Positions 5,067 to 5,151 of a stretch of DNA of 5,151 bases are shown here, one piece after another. The notes under the pieces were generated by a model. It did no database searches and was not told the origin of the DNA. It saw only the letters and a program-made list of their open reading frames with translations. Made by a program: the position numbers and the translations under genes. How positions within the stretch are numbered: the stretch's first letter is position 1; each line of letters opens with the position of its first letter. Source of the DNA: Caldifarciminota bacterium (GTDB lineage: Bacteria; Hydrothermota; Hydrothermia; B15-G9; DRBW01); NCBI GenBank assembly GCA_011042705.1, contig DRBW01000115.1, positions 1 through 5,151 of the forward strand. Reading direction: 5' to 3'.

Positions 5067-5151
5067 ACCGGAATTATCGAAAAATTAAGGGAGGGGGTGG
5101 TTAACTTCCCACATCCCAAGAGAGGAGGGCATATATCCCACTGCTCATAAT
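5067..5151 (+). other. Downstream spacer, no supported gene
   Basis: These 85 bases contain two purine-rich Shine-Dalgarno-like stretches (about 5088-5097 and 5121-5129) but no ATG. The only start-like codon, a GTG at 5097, leads to a 17-codon frame. A small imperfect hairpin, TTCC-T-GG with CCGGAA, overlaps the last stop codon (5057-5073) but is not followed by a T run. Whether the operon continues past the window cannot be decided. Confidence 0.4.

Noticed and set aside
5057..5073. Hairpin at the end of the operon as a terminator
   Set aside because: The stem is short with a bulge, it covers the stop codon and no T run follows.
4706..5104. Plus-strand open frame in another frame over the last gene
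   Set aside because: It overlaps a clear six-helix membrane protein, has an Arg/His/Pro-rich translation and no ribosome binding site.
5097..5150. GTG-started 17-codon frame after the operon
   Set aside because: It is too short, its purine-rich site is directly adjacent to the start, and it has no recognisable content.

Overview
The window suggests a diderm (Gram-negative-type) bacterium. It contains a lipobox lipoprotein with a LolA/LolB-like pattern, a secreted fibre-like protein with the trimeric surface-fibre layout seen in many uncultivated phyla, strong AAGGAGG ribosome binding sites, and frequent use of ATA (Ile) and AGG (Arg) codons. From memory, the fibre module and the FN3/DUF6754-type membrane protein resemble genomes of candidate phyla such as WOR-3 (Stahlbacteria) and its relatives. 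This placement is an inference and not secure. No RNA gene, insertion sequence, CRISPR array or phage gene is visible.

Layout. Positions 1-1027 (minus strand) hold the first 342 codons of a secreted fibre-like protein that runs off the left edge. Positions 1028-1226 are a divergent intergenic region with one good sigma-70-type promoter facing each way. From 1227 to 5066 the plus strand holds five tightly packed genes: a lipoprotein, an FN3 plus membrane-anchored alpha/beta protein (DUF6754-like), a six-helix membrane protein, a second membrane-anchored alpha/beta protein, and a second six-helix membrane protein. Spacings are 15 nt, 15 nt, 1 nt and a 1-nt overlap, so this is almost certainly one operon. 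The last 85 bases hold no gene I can support.

How the genes may work together. The four genes after the lipoprotein look like an unnamed membrane complex. The soluble domains of genes 2 and 4 of the operon share an ordered set of motifs, including a KGxD motif just before the last membrane helix. Genes 3 and 5 are both six-helix proteins of about 210 residues with a matching LYK(Y/F)...GV spacing and a shared NWLG near the C-terminus. The cassette may therefore be a duplicated two-gene unit: an anchored alpha/beta protein plus a six-helix partner. The lipoprotein in front could link the complex to the outer membrane. No enzyme signature was recognised, so the function is unknown.

The most noteworthy points are the possible internal duplication of the cassette, a promoter placed so that the lipoprotein mRNA should be leaderless, and a nine-residue Gly-centred repeat in the fibre protein.
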